DNA from: Ruegeria sp. HKCCD7303
Lineage (GTDB): Bacteria; Pseudomonadota; Alphaproteobacteria; Rhodobacterales; Rhodobacteraceae
Direction: 5' to 3'
DNA length: 64,000 bases
Assembly (NCBI RefSeq): GCF_013111185.1
Contig: NZ_WVRE01000001.1
Coordinates: forward strand, 124,001-188,000
The position numbers were made by a program, and so were the translations under genes. This document shows, piece after piece, positions 43,460 through 52,254 of this stretch. Position 1 is the first letter of the stretch. Each line of letters starts with the position of its first letter. Under the pieces are notes generated by a model. The model was not told the DNA's origin, made no database searches, and worked only from the letters and a program-made list of their open reading frames with translations.

Positions 43460-44382
43460 TCGACAGCCATACCGGTGGGATGCCCACACGGGTGATTTTG
43501 GATGGTGGCCCTGATCTGGGATCGGGGCCGCTGGCCGAGCGTGCCCGTCTGTTGGCCACCGAGCATGAGGCGTTCTATAAATCGGTTCTGCTGGAGCCAC
43601 GTGGACAACCCGGAATGGTGGGCGCGCTTCTGGTGCCCCCCGAAGACCCGAACTGTGAAACCGGTGTGATCTATTTCGATGCCGACGCGGTTTTAGGCAT
43701 GTGCGGACATGGCACCATCGGGCTGGGGGTGACGCTGGCGCATCTGGGTCGGATTGCGCCGGGCAAGCACAGGATCGAAACTCCGGCGGGTCTGATCTCG
43801 GTCGAACTGCTGGACGCCAATTCTGTACGCGTCACCAATATTGAAAGCCGCCGAGTTCGGGCGTCGGTTTCGATTGAAGTTGAAGGCCACGGGCAGGTGA
43901 CGGGTGATCTGGCTTATGGCGGAAACTGGTTCTTTATTGTCGACCCCAGCCCGATTGCGGTTGAGACCGGCAACATCCGCGCCCTGACGGATCTGACCAT
44001 TGCCATCCGCGAAGCCTGTATCGCGCAGGGTGTGACCGGCGAGAACGGAGAAGACGTGGATCACGTGATCTTGCAGGGCAAATCCCCATCGCAAGGTATT
44101 CACAGCCGCAACTTTGTGCTTTGCCCGGACGATGAATACGACCGGTCCCCATGCGGCACGGGCAGTTCGGCGCGTCTGGCCTGTTTGGCTGCCGATGGGG
44201 TGCTGGCTCCGGGGGAGGAGATCATACAGGAAAGTGTGATCGGCAGCCCCTACCGGCTGAGCTATCAACCCGGTCCTAACGGTGGAGTCATCCCAACCCT
44301 GACGGGGCAGGCCCATGTCATGGCTGAGGGTAAATTGATCTTCGCGCAGAACGATCCGTTCTGCGCTGGGATCTACCTGTGA
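43450..44382 (+). CDS. 4-hydroxyproline 2-epimerase (proline racemase family)
   Basis: A 310-residue proline racemase-fold enzyme. Both catalytic cysteines are present: Cys85 in LGMCGHGTIGLG and Cys235 in DRSPCGTGSSARLA. A Cys/Cys pair defines epimerases and racemases, and the HSRNFV and FVLCPDD context fits 4-hydroxyproline epimerase (trans-4-hydroxy-L-proline to cis-4-hydroxy-D-proline). Slightly shorter than usual (about 330). It is embedded in the operon with the deaminase and D-amino acid dehydrogenase, giving a full early pathway. Confidence 0.87.
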   Translation: MHVIDSHTGGMPTRVILDGGPDLGSGPLAERARLLATEHEAFYKSVLLEPRGQPGMVGALLVPPEDPNCETGVIYFDADAVLGMCGHGTIGLGVTLAHLGRIAPGKHRIETPAGLISVELLDANSVRVTNIESRRVRASVSIEVEGHGQVTGDLAYGGNWFFIVDPSPIAVETGNIRALTDLTIAIREACIAQGVTGENGEDVDHVILQGKSPSQGIHSRNFVLCPDDEYDRSPCGTGSSARLACLAADGVLAPGEEIIQESVIGSPYRLSYQPGPNGGVIPTLTGQAHVMAEGKLIFAQNDPFCAGIYL

Positions 44383-44448
44383 CATAAAAACCGGGGACCG
44401 GTGTAATTCGGCACCCGGACATGAAGCAAGATTTGAGAACATCTGGCC

Positions 44449-45699
44449 ATGCAGCAAGACACAAAAGCGGATATTGTTGTAATCGGCGCGGGTATCGTCG
44501 GAATCAGCGCTGCGCTGGAGCTGCAAAAGCGCGGCAAGCAGGTTCTGGTGCTGGACCGCGAAGGTATCGGGGCAGGGGCGTCGAAAGGCAATGCCGGGGC
44601 GTTTGCCTTTACAGATATCGTGCCGCTTGCCACGCCCGGGATCATGCGCAAAGCGCCGAAATGGCTGCTCGATCCTTTGGGTCCGCTGTCGGTGCCGCCC
44701 GCTTATGCATTGAATATCGCACCCTGGATGCTGAGGTTCTGGCGAGCCAGTTGTCGGGATCACTACGCCGCGTCGCTGTCGGCTCAAGCTACGCTGATGG
44801 ACTATTGCCGGGCGGCGCTGGAGCGTCAGATCAAAGACGTGGATGGCGAGGTGCTAATGCAGCGCGATGGTCAGTTGCAGCTGTTCGAAGGCGAAGCCGA
44901 GTTCCGTGCCAGCTTGCCCACTTGGGACTTGCGCCGGGACCATGGCATTCCCTTTGATCTGTTGGACAGTCCGGATGCAATTGCCGAGATTCAGCCCGGT
45001 CTTGATCATCGGTTTACCCATGCAGGTTTTACGCCCACCTGGATGAATACGGTCGATCCGGCCCTTTGGACCAGCCATCTGGCGGCGAAGTTCACCGCGA
45101 GAGGAGGTCGTGTTGAGATTGCAGGTGTCACTTCTCTGACGCCAACCGAAGCGGGGGTTCGCCTGACAACTGCCAGCGGTGAAGTTTCAGCCAATCAGGT
45201 GATCGTGGCGGCAGGGGCGTGGTCACATCAATTGGCCAAGACGCTAGGGGATCACATTCCTCTTGAGACAGAGCGCGGGTATAATACCACCCTGCCCAAA
45301 GGAGCCTTTGACCTGCGTACGCATCTAACGTTTGGCGGGCACGGATTTGTTGTGACACGGATAAACGACGGTGTGCGTGTCGGCGGTGCGGTCGAACTCG
45401 GAGGGTTGAAACTCGCCCCGAATTACAAACGCGCCGACACGTTGCTGGCCAAAGCCGGACGGTTCCTGCCCAAGCTCAACTTGGAAGGGGGCAAGCAATG
45501 GATGGGTTTTCGTCCGTCTCTGCCTGACAGCCTGCCGGTTATCGACCGCGCGGCGCGGGCACCGCAGGTCCTTTATGCTTTCGGCCATGGCCATCTGGGG
45601 CTTACTCAATCCGCAGGCACGGCTGAGCTGATTGTAGATCTGGCCATTGATGGGAAACCGTCGCTTGATGTGACGCCTTATGCATCCACACGGTTTTGA
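44449..45699 (+). CDS. FAD-dependent D-amino acid dehydrogenase (probable D-hydroxyproline dehydrogenase)
   Basis: A 416-residue DadA-type flavoprotein. FAD-binding GxGxxG is in DIVVIGAGIVGISAALEL (about residues 8-25). The C-terminal part has the second FAD-contact segment FGHGHLGLTQSAGTAELIVDLA. In operon context it should oxidise cis-4-hydroxy-D-proline to pyrroline-4-hydroxy-2-carboxylate, the deaminase substrate. It is a single polypeptide, unlike the heterotrimeric LhpBEF of some bacteria, so electrons probably go to quinones. It follows the epimerase by 66 bases. Confidence 0.83.
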   Translation: MQQDTKADIVVIGAGIVGISAALELQKRGKQVLVLDREGIGAGASKGNAGAFAFTDIVPLATPGIMRKAPKWLLDPLGPLSVPPAYALNIAPWMLRFWRASCRDHYAASLSAQATLMDYCRAALERQIKDVDGEVLMQRDGQLQLFEGEAEFRASLPTWDLRRDHGIPFDLLDSPDAIAEIQPGLDHRFTHAGFTPTWMNTVDPALWTSHLAAKFTARGGRVEIAGVTSLTPTEAGVRLTTASGEVSANQVIVAAGAWSHQLAKTLGDHIPLETERGYNTTLPKGAFDLRTHLTFGGHGFVVTRINDGVRVGGAVELGGLKLAPNYKRADTLLAKAGRFLPKLNLEGGKQWMGFRPSLPDSLPVIDRAARAPQVLYAFGHGHLGLTQSAGTAELIVDLAIDGKPSLDVTPYASTRF

Positions 45700-45776
45700 C
45701 CCGGAAGATGGGCGATTGCCGTCAATTCGAATTCGAGGCGCCGAACGCCTGTCGCATACCATGACTGAGGAACCAA

Positions 45777-46802
45777 ATGCGTAGCAGCAAAACGATACAT
45801 GTGATCTCGGCTCATGCTGAAGGCGAAGTGGGGGATGTGATTGTTGGGGGCGTCAGCCCGCCACCCGGCGACACGGTTTGGGCGCAACGCAGTTTCATTG
45901 CGCAGGACCAAACCCTGCGCAACTTTGTGCTGAACGAACCGCGGGGTGGTGTGTTCCGCCATGTCAATCTGCTGGTGCCCCCGAAACACCCCGAAGCTGA
46001 TGCTGCGTGGATCATCATGGAACCCGAAGACACGCCACCCATGTCCGGATCGAACTCGATCTGCGTTTCGACTGTGTTGCTGGATGGCGGGATCATTCCG
46101 ATGCAGGAACCCGAAACGCACATGGTGCTTGAGGCCCCGGGTGGATTGGTCCGGGTGCGGGCGGAATGCAGCAACGGCAAGGCGCAGCGCATTTTCGTGC
46201 AGAACCTGCCCAGTTTCGCCGACAAACTGTCGGTCCCGCTTGAGGTGCCGGGGATGGGCACGATCATCGTGGATACAGCCTATGGCGGCGACAGTTTCGC
46301 AGTTGTCGACGCAAAGGCGCTGGGATTTGAAATCGCTGAGCACGAAGCCCGCGATATCGCCCGGTTGGGCGTAAAGATCACCAATGCCGCAAATGAACAG
46401 CTTGGGTTTTCGCATCCCGAGAACCCGGATTGGGACCATATCTCGTTCTGCGCCTTTTGCGGCCCGCTCAGTGAAATCGAAACGGGCCTCTCCGGAAAGT
46501 CTGCGGTGGCGATCCAGCCGGGTAAGGTTGACCGCTCGCCCACGGGAACAGCGGTGTCGGCACGGATGGCGCTGATGGCGGCGAAAGGGCTGATGAAGCC
46601 TGGTCAGAGTTTCGAAGCGGTCTCGATCATCGGGTCGCGCTTCACCGGGCGGATCGTCGGCACGGCGCAGGTTGGGGATCGCGCGGCGATCATACCAGAG
46701 ATCAGCGGGCGCGGTTGGATCACTGGTATTCATCAGCACATGCTTGATCCCGACGACCCGTGGCCAGGCGGGTATCGTTTGTCGGATACCTGGGGTGTTT
46801 GA
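45777..46802 (+). CDS. Proline racemase-family trans-3-hydroxyproline dehydratase-like protein
   Basis: A 341-residue paralogue of the epimerase. Both catalytic cysteine positions are changed: the first is Ser90 ([11 protein letters not shown] in place of MCGHxT) and the second is Thr256 ([14 protein letters not shown]). Loss of the second Cys to Thr is the hallmark of trans-3-hydroxy-L-proline dehydratases, while most of those keep the first Cys; the Ser/Thr pair is less usual. It would give delta-1-pyrroline-2-carboxylate, needing a reductase that is not obviously in this operon. The start codon ATG at 45777 follows GAGGAA. Confidence 0.75.
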   Translation: MRSSKTIHVISAHAEGEVGDVIVGGVSPPPGDTVWAQRSFIAQDQTLRNFVLNEPRGGVFRHVNLLVPPKHPEADAAWIIMEPEDTPPMSGSNSICVSTVLLDGGIIPMQEPETHMVLEAPGGLVRVRAECSNGKAQRIFVQNLPSFADKLSVPLEVPGMGTIIVDTAYGGDSFAVVDAKALGFEIAEHEARDIARLGVKITNAANEQLGFSHPENPDWDHISFCAFCGPLSEIETGLSGKSAVAIQPGKVDRSPTGTAVSARMALMAAKGLMKPGQSFEAVSIIGSRFTGRIVGTAQVGDRAAIIPEISGRGWITGIHQHMLDPDDPWPGGYRLSDTWGV

Positions 46803-46930
46803 ATGCGCAATCTCCGATCCCGTATCCGTTCACGCGGATTCGTCCCGCCGATGCCAGTTCTTTGGTTCGGCTTGGAGAGGCTGCAAAAAATGGGTACCCC
46901 TATCTGAAATACTGCAGGGCAAAATCTGAA

Positions 46931-47611
46931 ATGGCAGGTAAACGCGCAATCACCAAGCAGAGCTTACCGGAGGTTATTGCAAATGACCTGCGTGAACGCA
47001 TCCTGAGCGGTGATCTCTCCGAGGGTGAAACGATCCGGCAAGAAGCTCTGGCCGAAGAATATGATGTTTCACGGATGCCGATCCGTGAAGCGCTTAAACG
47101 TCTGAATGCCGAAGGTCTGGTGCAATGGGCCAACAACCGAGGCGGTTCAGTCACCAAGCATTCCCTCAGTGAAATAGGCGAGATTTTCGATTTGCGCATC
47201 CTGATCGAAGTGGATCTGTTTCGCCGTGCCATTCCGAATATGACATCCGCTGATTTCGCGCGGTGCGATGAGATTTTGACCCAGATGGAAGCGTCTTATG
47301 ACGAAAACGACGTGGGTAAGTGGGGCATTTTGAATTACAAATACCATTCGGCGCTTTACGCCGCCTCGCAACGTAAACTGACCAATGAATTGTTGGACCG
47401 CATCAATCTTCAATCTGACCGTTATGTTCGTATGCATCTGAGTGTGATGAAACAGCGTGAACCGGCAAAGAAGGACCACCGCGACCTGCTGCAGTTGGCG
47501 CAAGAAGGCAAAACTGATGAAGCCTGCGATGTTTTGGTCCGCCACATACGGCGAACCAAAGAACAACTTTTGGACATGATCGCCTCGAAACGCGCGGCTG
47601 AAGAGGCGTAA
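46931..47611 (+). CDS. GntR-family transcriptional regulator (FadR/FCD subfamily)
   Basis: A 226-residue GntR regulator. The winged HTH spans residues about 10-75 (VIANDLRERILSGDLSEGETIRQEALAEEYDVSRMPIREALKRL shape) and the helical FCD effector domain fills the rest, with Asp/His metal positions in FHSAL-like KYHSALYAASQR. I chose the ATG at 46931; an upstream frame overlaps the preceding gene. As the last gene of the hydroxyproline operon it is its likely autoregulator. Its stop lies 11 bases from the convergent bhcD stop. Confidence 0.85.
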   Translation: MAGKRAITKQSLPEVIANDLRERILSGDLSEGETIRQEALAEEYDVSRMPIREALKRLNAEGLVQWANNRGGSVTKHSLSEIGEIFDLRILIEVDLFRRAIPNMTSADFARCDEILTQMEASYDENDVGKWGILNYKYHSALYAASQRKLTNELLDRINLQSDRYVRMHLSVMKQREPAKKDHRDLLQLAQEGKTDEACDVLVRHIRRTKEQLLDMIASKRAAEEA

Positions 47612-47622
47612 TCGGGCCTATT

Positions 47623-48612
47623 TCAAAGTACCACGCGTGTTACGTTTCCTGTCTCTTCCGCCATCCGAGCTGCGACATTGGCGACGGCGAGGTCTTGTAG
47701 TCCGACGCCAGTGCCATCGAAAAGGGTGACTTCGTTTTCGGAAGTTCTTCCGGGATGATCATTGTTGATGACCGCACCTATTGAGGTGATCCGGTCTTCG
47801 GCAAGAGTGCCGTCCTTAATAGCGTGCTGGGCCTCGCCGATGGTGATGGACTGTGCGACCTCGTCGGTGAAGACTGTGGCGGCTGCGACCAGCGCGGCGT
47901 CGACCTCTTGTTTGCCTTTGGTGTCGGTGCCCATGCAGGCTAGGTGGGTGCCGGGTTTGATCCAGTCTTTCATCAGCAGTGGCTCGAAGGCCGAGGTGAT
48001 GGTGATGATGACATCCGCCTGTGCACCCAGGTCCTCTGGGCTGACGGCCTCGAACTCCAGACCCAGCTCGGTTGCGACCGCGCCCAGGCGGGGCAGCATC
48101 TCGGGGTGTGGGTTCCAGGCGACGACTTTTTCAAAGTCGCGCTGCTCGGCGGCGGCGCGCAGCTGGAAGGTCGACTGGTGGCCTGCGCCGACCATGCCCA
48201 GCACCTTGGCATCCTTGCGCGCCAGATGGGCAATCGACACGGCCGAGGATGCAGCGGTGCGCACGGCGGTCAGGTAATTGCCGCCGACCAGTGCCAAGAG
48301 CCGCCCGGTATCGGGGTCGAACAGGAAGACGGTGGACTGGTGATTGGTCAAGCCCTTGTCCATGTTGCCGGGCCAGTAGCCGCCGGATTTGACACCCAGC
48401 ACTTGACCGGCTCGGTCAAAGCCGGATTTGAAGCCATAAAGCGCATCAGCATATCCGATTGCCTCACGAATGACGGGGAAGTTATAGGCGTCGCCACGCG
48501 CCATGGCGGCAAAGACGTCCTGAACCGCGTCGAAGGCCTCGCGGCGTCCGACCAGTTGCTGGCAGAGGTCTTCTCCAACGATCAGCAGGGGTTTGTCTGT
48601 CATATCTTTCAT
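47623..48612 (-). CDS. bhcD: Iminosuccinate reductase (beta-hydroxyaspartate cycle)
   Basis: A 329-residue ornithine cyclodeaminase/mu-crystallin-family protein. The NAD(P)-binding segment is KVLGMVGAGHQSTFQLRAAA near residue 125, and the active-site Lys/Arg region is FGFKSGF and LTAVRTAASSA. In the beta-hydroxyaspartate cycle BhcD reduces iminosuccinate to L-aspartate. The assignment rests on being last of a bhcABCD-ordered run, since the family also includes pyrroline-2-carboxylate reductases. The ATG at 48612 has AAGGAAAAGG upstream; the ATG at 48603 is also possible. The gap to bhcC is 80 bases. Confidence 0.87.
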   Translation of the reverse strand: MKDMTDKPLLIVGEDLCQQLVGRREAFDAVQDVFAAMARGDAYNFPVIREAIGYADALYGFKSGFDRAGQVLGVKSGGYWPGNMDKGLTNHQSTVFLFDPDTGRLLALVGGNYLTAVRTAASSAVSIAHLARKDAKVLGMVGAGHQSTFQLRAAAEQRDFEKVVAWNPHPEMLPRLGAVATELGLEFEAVSPEDLGAQADVIITITSAFEPLLMKDWIKPGTHLACMGTDTKGKQEVDAALVAAATVFTDEVAQSITIGEAQHAIKDGTLAEDRITSIGAVINNDHPGRTSENEVTLFDGTGVGLQDLAVANVAARMAEETGNVTRVVL

Positions 48613-48692
48613 GACCTTTTCCTTGAGCTTTGGGGTGCAGGTCCGGGCGGCAGGGGAAGGGATAACTGCCGCCCGGGACGCATGTGCGGCGG

Positions 48693-49856
48693 CTAGTAAG
48701 CCTTGCCGCGCGCGGAGACCGGCCAAAGCGCTTCAACTTTGCCGTTCCGAACACCCACATACCAATCATGCACATTGGCGGTCGGGTCACAGTGACCGGG
48801 CACCAGATGAAGCTTGTCATTGACCTTGAGAACACCGTCGGGGTCGGCGACCACGCCGTGCTCGTCCGAGCATTTGACATATTCCACATCCGTGCGCCCG
48901 AAGATCACCGGCAGGCCGCTGTCCACGGATTGGGCCTTGAGACCGGCATCCACGATGGCCTTGTCGGCCTTGGCATGGCTCATGACGCTGGTGAGTATGA
49001 AGAAGGCGTTCTCCCACTCTCCCCGGTCGATGCGGTTGCCGTTTTCATCCAGGATGCGGCCATAATCGGCATCCATGAAGGCGTAGGAGCCGCATTGCAG
49101 TTCGTTATACACGCCCGAAGTGCTCTCGAAGTAATAAGACCCGGTACCGCCGCCGCCGACGATGTCACAGTCCAGCCCTTCGGCGGCCAGCCCGCCCACG
49201 GCGTCTTTGACTTGCGCCACGGCGATGTCGATCTTGGCTTTGCGGTCCTCATACAGATCCATGTGCTGCATCGCGCCCTGATAGGCCTGGATGCCCGCAA
49301 ACTTCAGCCCCGGGGCCGCGTCGATGGCCTTGGCAATCGCGATCACTTCTGGCGTGGTGGTTACGCCGCATCGACCCGCGCCGCAGTCGATCTCGACCAG
49401 ACATTCGATCTGGGTGCCGTGGCGCTGCGCGGCCTCGGACAGATCGGCGACATTGTCGATATCGTCAACGCAGCAGATCGTGCGCGCGCCCAGCTTGGGC
49501 ATCCGCGCCAGACGGTCGATCTTGGCCGGGTCGCGCACCTGATTAGACACAAGCACATCCTTGATGCCGCCACGGGCAAAGACCTCGGCCTCCGAGACCT
49601 TTTGGCAGCAAATGCCACAAGCCCCGCCCAGCTCGACCTGCAGCTGCGCCACGTCGACAGATTTGTGCATCTTGCCATGCACCCGGTGACGCATGCCGTG
49701 GGCCTTGGCATAATCGCCCATCTTCTTGATGTTGCGCTCCAGCGCGTCCAGATCCAGCACCAGAGCCGGGGTTTGAATCTCGGATGCGTCCATGCCGATG
49801 GCGGCGGGGATGTCATAGCCAACCTCAAGCTGGTCGATATTCACAGGCATATTCAT
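48693..49856 (-). CDS. bhcC: Beta-hydroxyaspartate aldolase
   Basis: A 387-residue alanine-racemase-fold PLP enzyme of the D-threonine aldolase/DSD1 family. The PLP lysine lies in RVHGKMHKSVD (about Lys62). The C-terminal metal-binding His/Cys pair is in LHLVPGHCDPTANVHDW. The sequence closely matches what I recall of Paracoccus BhcC, including the motif GIQAYQGAMQHMD and GGTGSYYFES, and the length is identical. BhcC joins glyoxylate and glycine into (2R,3S)-beta-hydroxyaspartate. It is 12 bases from bhcB in a tight leftward operon. Confidence 0.93.
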   Translation of the reverse strand: MNMPVNIDQLEVGYDIPAAIGMDASEIQTPALVLDLDALERNIKKMGDYAKAHGMRHRVHGKMHKSVDVAQLQVELGGACGICCQKVSEAEVFARGGIKDVLVSNQVRDPAKIDRLARMPKLGARTICCVDDIDNVADLSEAAQRHGTQIECLVEIDCGAGRCGVTTTPEVIAIAKAIDAAPGLKFAGIQAYQGAMQHMDLYEDRKAKIDIAVAQVKDAVGGLAAEGLDCDIVGGGGTGSYYFESTSGVYNELQCGSYAFMDADYGRILDENGNRIDRGEWENAFFILTSVMSHAKADKAIVDAGLKAQSVDSGLPVIFGRTDVEYVKCSDEHGVVADPDGVLKVNDKLHLVPGHCDPTANVHDWYVGVRNGKVEALWPVSARGKAY

Positions 49857-49868
49857 CTCACTTCCTCC

Positions 49869-50843
49869 TCAGCCCTGGGTCCAGGGCAATTTGTCCAGAT
49901 CCACGTTGCCACCCGTGATGATCACGCCGACGCGTTGGCCTTTGAACACCTCGGGGTGTTTCAGGATCGTCGCCAGCGGAACGGCGCAGCTGGGCTCCAT
50001 CACGATGCGCAGGTATTTCCAGGTGATCTTCATCGCGGCGATGATCTCGTCTTCGCTGGCGGTGTGGATGTCGCGCACAAAGTTCGACACAAAGTGCCAG
50101 GTGTTTTCTTTTAGCGGCACTTTCAGCCCGTCGGCGATGGTGATCGGTGCGTCGTCGGCGATGATGTGACCAGCCTTGAAGCTGCGATAGGCGTCATCGG
50201 CCTGTTCCGGTTCCGAGGCATAGATCTGCACCTCGGGCGCCAGGTTCGACAGGGTCAGGCAGGTGCCCGAGATCATGCCACCGCCGCCGATGGGCGCAAC
50301 CACCGCGTCCAGCCCGTCGGTCTGTTCCAGCAGCTCCGCCGAACAGGTCGCCTGCCCCGCAATCACGCGCGGGTCGTTATACGGGTGCACGAACTCGCCG
50401 CCTGTGCGGGCCTGCACCTCGGCAAACACCACCTCGCGCGAGGTGGTCGAGGGCTCGCATTCGGTGATGATCCCGCCATAGCGGCGCACCGCGTCCTTCT
50501 TGGCCTGCGGTGCCGTGCGCGGCATCACCACGTTGCAGGGAATGCCCCGGCGGCCCGCCGCATAAGACAGGCTGAGCGCATGGTTGCCGGAAGAATGCGT
50601 GCAGACGCCGCGCTCGGCGGCCTCGTCATAAAGGCCAAAGACCGCATTGCAGGCCCCGCGCACTTTGAAAGCGCCCGCCTCCTGAAAGTTCTCGCACTTG
50701 AAGAACAGCTGCGCGCCGGTCAGATCGTCCAGATACTCCGACCGCAACACGGGGGTGCGGTTGATATGGGGTTTGATCCGCTCATGCGCCTCGCGCATAT
50801 CGGCGATGGTCAGGCAATCGGCTGTGGTCATTGCATCCAACAT
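49869..50843 (-). CDS. bhcB: Beta-hydroxyaspartate dehydratase
   Basis: A 324-residue fold-type II PLP enzyme of the serine/threonine dehydratase family. The Schiff-base Lys is about Lys60 in EAGAFKVRGACNA and the phosphate-binding loop is GGGGMISG (about 186-193). BhcB dehydrates beta-hydroxyaspartate to iminosuccinate. The start is the ATG at 50843 with AAGGAGG upstream; longer frames enter bhcA. It sits between bhcA (10-base gap) and bhcC. Confidence 0.92.
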   Translation of the reverse strand: MLDAMTTADCLTIADMREAHERIKPHINRTPVLRSEYLDDLTGAQLFFKCENFQEAGAFKVRGACNAVFGLYDEAAERGVCTHSSGNHALSLSYAAGRRGIPCNVVMPRTAPQAKKDAVRRYGGIITECEPSTTSREVVFAEVQARTGGEFVHPYNDPRVIAGQATCSAELLEQTDGLDAVVAPIGGGGMISGTCLTLSNLAPEVQIYASEPEQADDAYRSFKAGHIIADDAPITIADGLKVPLKENTWHFVSNFVRDIHTASEDEIIAAMKITWKYLRIVMEPSCAVPLATILKHPEVFKGQRVGVIITGGNVDLDKLPWTQG

Positions 50844-50853
50844 CAGAGCCTCC

Positions 50854-52044
50854 TTACGCAGCAGATTGCATGGGTGTGGCACGGCCCGCGCGGAAGTATT
50901 CCTGCGCTGCGGCCACACCGCGGCCCAGCTCGATCGGATAGTCCAGATCGGCCATGGCCATTTCGATCGTGGCCAGACCGGACAGAACCATCACGTCCGT
51001 CAGGCTGCCCAGATGGCCGATGCGGAAGGCCTTGCCGTTCATCTCGCCCAACCCGATGCCAAAGCTGACACCATATGCGTTGAAGGCGTGATCCGTCAGC
51101 GCATTGCTGTCGAACCCGTCGGGCACATAGATCGCGCTGACGGTGTCCGAGTAGAGATCCGGCGACTGCGCCACCAGCTCCAACCCCCAGGCCGAGGTGG
51201 CCTTGCGCACACCTTCGGCGAGACGGAAGTGGCGGGCATAGACATTGTCCAAGCCTTCCTCGAACAGCATTTTCAGGCTTTCGCGCATGCCATAGATCAG
51301 CTGCAGCGGCGGGGTATAGGGAAAGCCGCCCGACGCGTTGGCATTCATCATGTCGCGGAAGTCAAAGAAGGTGCTCGGCAGTTGTGCCGTCTCCATCGCC
51401 GCCAGCGCCTTGGGGCTGACACACAAGATCGCCATTCCGGTGGCCAGCATGAAGCCCTTCTGCGAGCCCGAGACCGCGATATCAACGCCCCAGTCGTCAA
51501 ACGCGAAGGGCATCGAGGCCAGCGAGCTGACGCAATCCACAAACAGCATCGCCGGATGAGTGCTGGCATCCATCGCCCTACGTACCGCTGCAATATCCGA
51601 ACGTACGCCAGTCGCCGTCTCATTATGGGTGACCAAAACCGCCTTGATCTCATGGGCCTTGTCGGCGGCCAGAGCCTCGGCGAACTTGTTCGCCGGAGCA
51701 CCGCTGCCCCATGGGCATTCGATGATCCGGACATCCAGCCCGTGACGCTGACACAGGTCGATCCAGCGATGGCTGAACATGCCATAGCGCGCCACCAGAA
51801 CCGCGTCGCCGGGGCTGAGGGTGTTGGTGATCGACGCCTCCCATCCCCCCGTCCCGCTGGCCGGGAAGGTAATGACCTGACCGCTTGTCGTACCAAATAC
51901 CCGCTTGGTGTGTTCCAACACAGGGGCAAACGTTTCAACAAAATTGGGCGCACGATGGTCTAGCGTCTGAACCTGCATCGCAAGACGCAGACGATCGGGG
52001 ATATTTGTGGGCCCCGGAATAAAAACTGGGTTTTGTTGAGACAT
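50854..52044 (-). CDS. bhcA: L-aspartate:glyoxylate aminotransferase
   Basis: A 396-residue class V (serine-pyruvate-type) aminotransferase. The Schiff-base Lys is Lys196 in VSGSQKGFMLATG, preceded by FVDCVSSLASMPF with the PLP-nitrogen Asp. BhcA makes glycine from glyoxylate using aspartate, closing the cycle that turns two glyoxylate into oxaloacetate. GAGGAGGGG precedes the ATG. A TTGGTAA/TTACCAA palindrome lies right upstream. First gene of the bhcABCD operon, divergent from bhcR. Confidence 0.92.
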   Translation of the reverse strand: MSQQNPVFIPGPTNIPDRLRLAMQVQTLDHRAPNFVETFAPVLEHTKRVFGTTSGQVITFPASGTGGWEASITNTLSPGDAVLVARYGMFSHRWIDLCQRHGLDVRIIECPWGSGAPANKFAEALAADKAHEIKAVLVTHNETATGVRSDIAAVRRAMDASTHPAMLFVDCVSSLASMPFAFDDWGVDIAVSGSQKGFMLATGMAILCVSPKALAAMETAQLPSTFFDFRDMMNANASGGFPYTPPLQLIYGMRESLKMLFEEGLDNVYARHFRLAEGVRKATSAWGLELVAQSPDLYSDTVSAIYVPDGFDSNALTDHAFNAYGVSFGIGLGEMNGKAFRIGHLGSLTDVMVLSGLATIEMAMADLDYPIELGRGVAAAQEYFRAGRATPMQSAA

Positions 52045-52060
52045 GGCTTGCCCCTCCTCT

Positions 52061-52081
52061 TTGGTAATATGATGTTACCAA
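52061..52081. promoter_or_regulatory. Palindrome next to the bhcA ribosome site
   Basis: TTGGTAA (52061-52067) and its exact complement TTACCAA (52075-52081) flank seven bases, starting 16 bases upstream of the bhcA ATG and overlapping the likely 5' leader. It is a candidate operator or leader stem for bhcA. Confidence 0.5.
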
Positions 52082-52096
52082 TGCTTGGGGTTTGCA

Positions 52097-52206
52097 ATTT
52101 TCTCGAAAATGTTTTTCACATAGCGAAAAAATTACCTAGCGCATTGAAACACATGGGTAAGATCGTTTTTCACTTTGGAGAGGAAATTTTTCAAATTTGA
52201 AAAATT
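52097..52206. promoter_or_regulatory. Three TTTTC...GAAAA palindromes, candidate BhcR operators
   Basis: Between bhcA and bhcR lie ATTTTC-TC-GAAAAT (52097-52110), TTTTTC-7-GAAAAA (52112-52130) and a perfect 22-base palindrome at 52185-52206 whose left half is AATTTTTCAAA. All share the TTTTC/GAAAA arms. IclR regulators bind such palindromes, and in Paracoccus BhcR binds the bhc promoter and is released by glyoxylate. The third lies 49 bases before the bhcR start. Confidence 0.6.
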
Positions 52207-52254
52207 CTGCAGCGAAGCCTAAAAGCGACCTGTGGACCACATAGGAAAATCCCC

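Noticed and set aside
47623-48612. Ornithine cyclodeaminase or pyrroline-2-carboxylate reductase
   Set aside because: The fold fits, but position as fourth gene of bhcABCD makes iminosuccinate reductase much more likely; a secondary role cannot be excluded.
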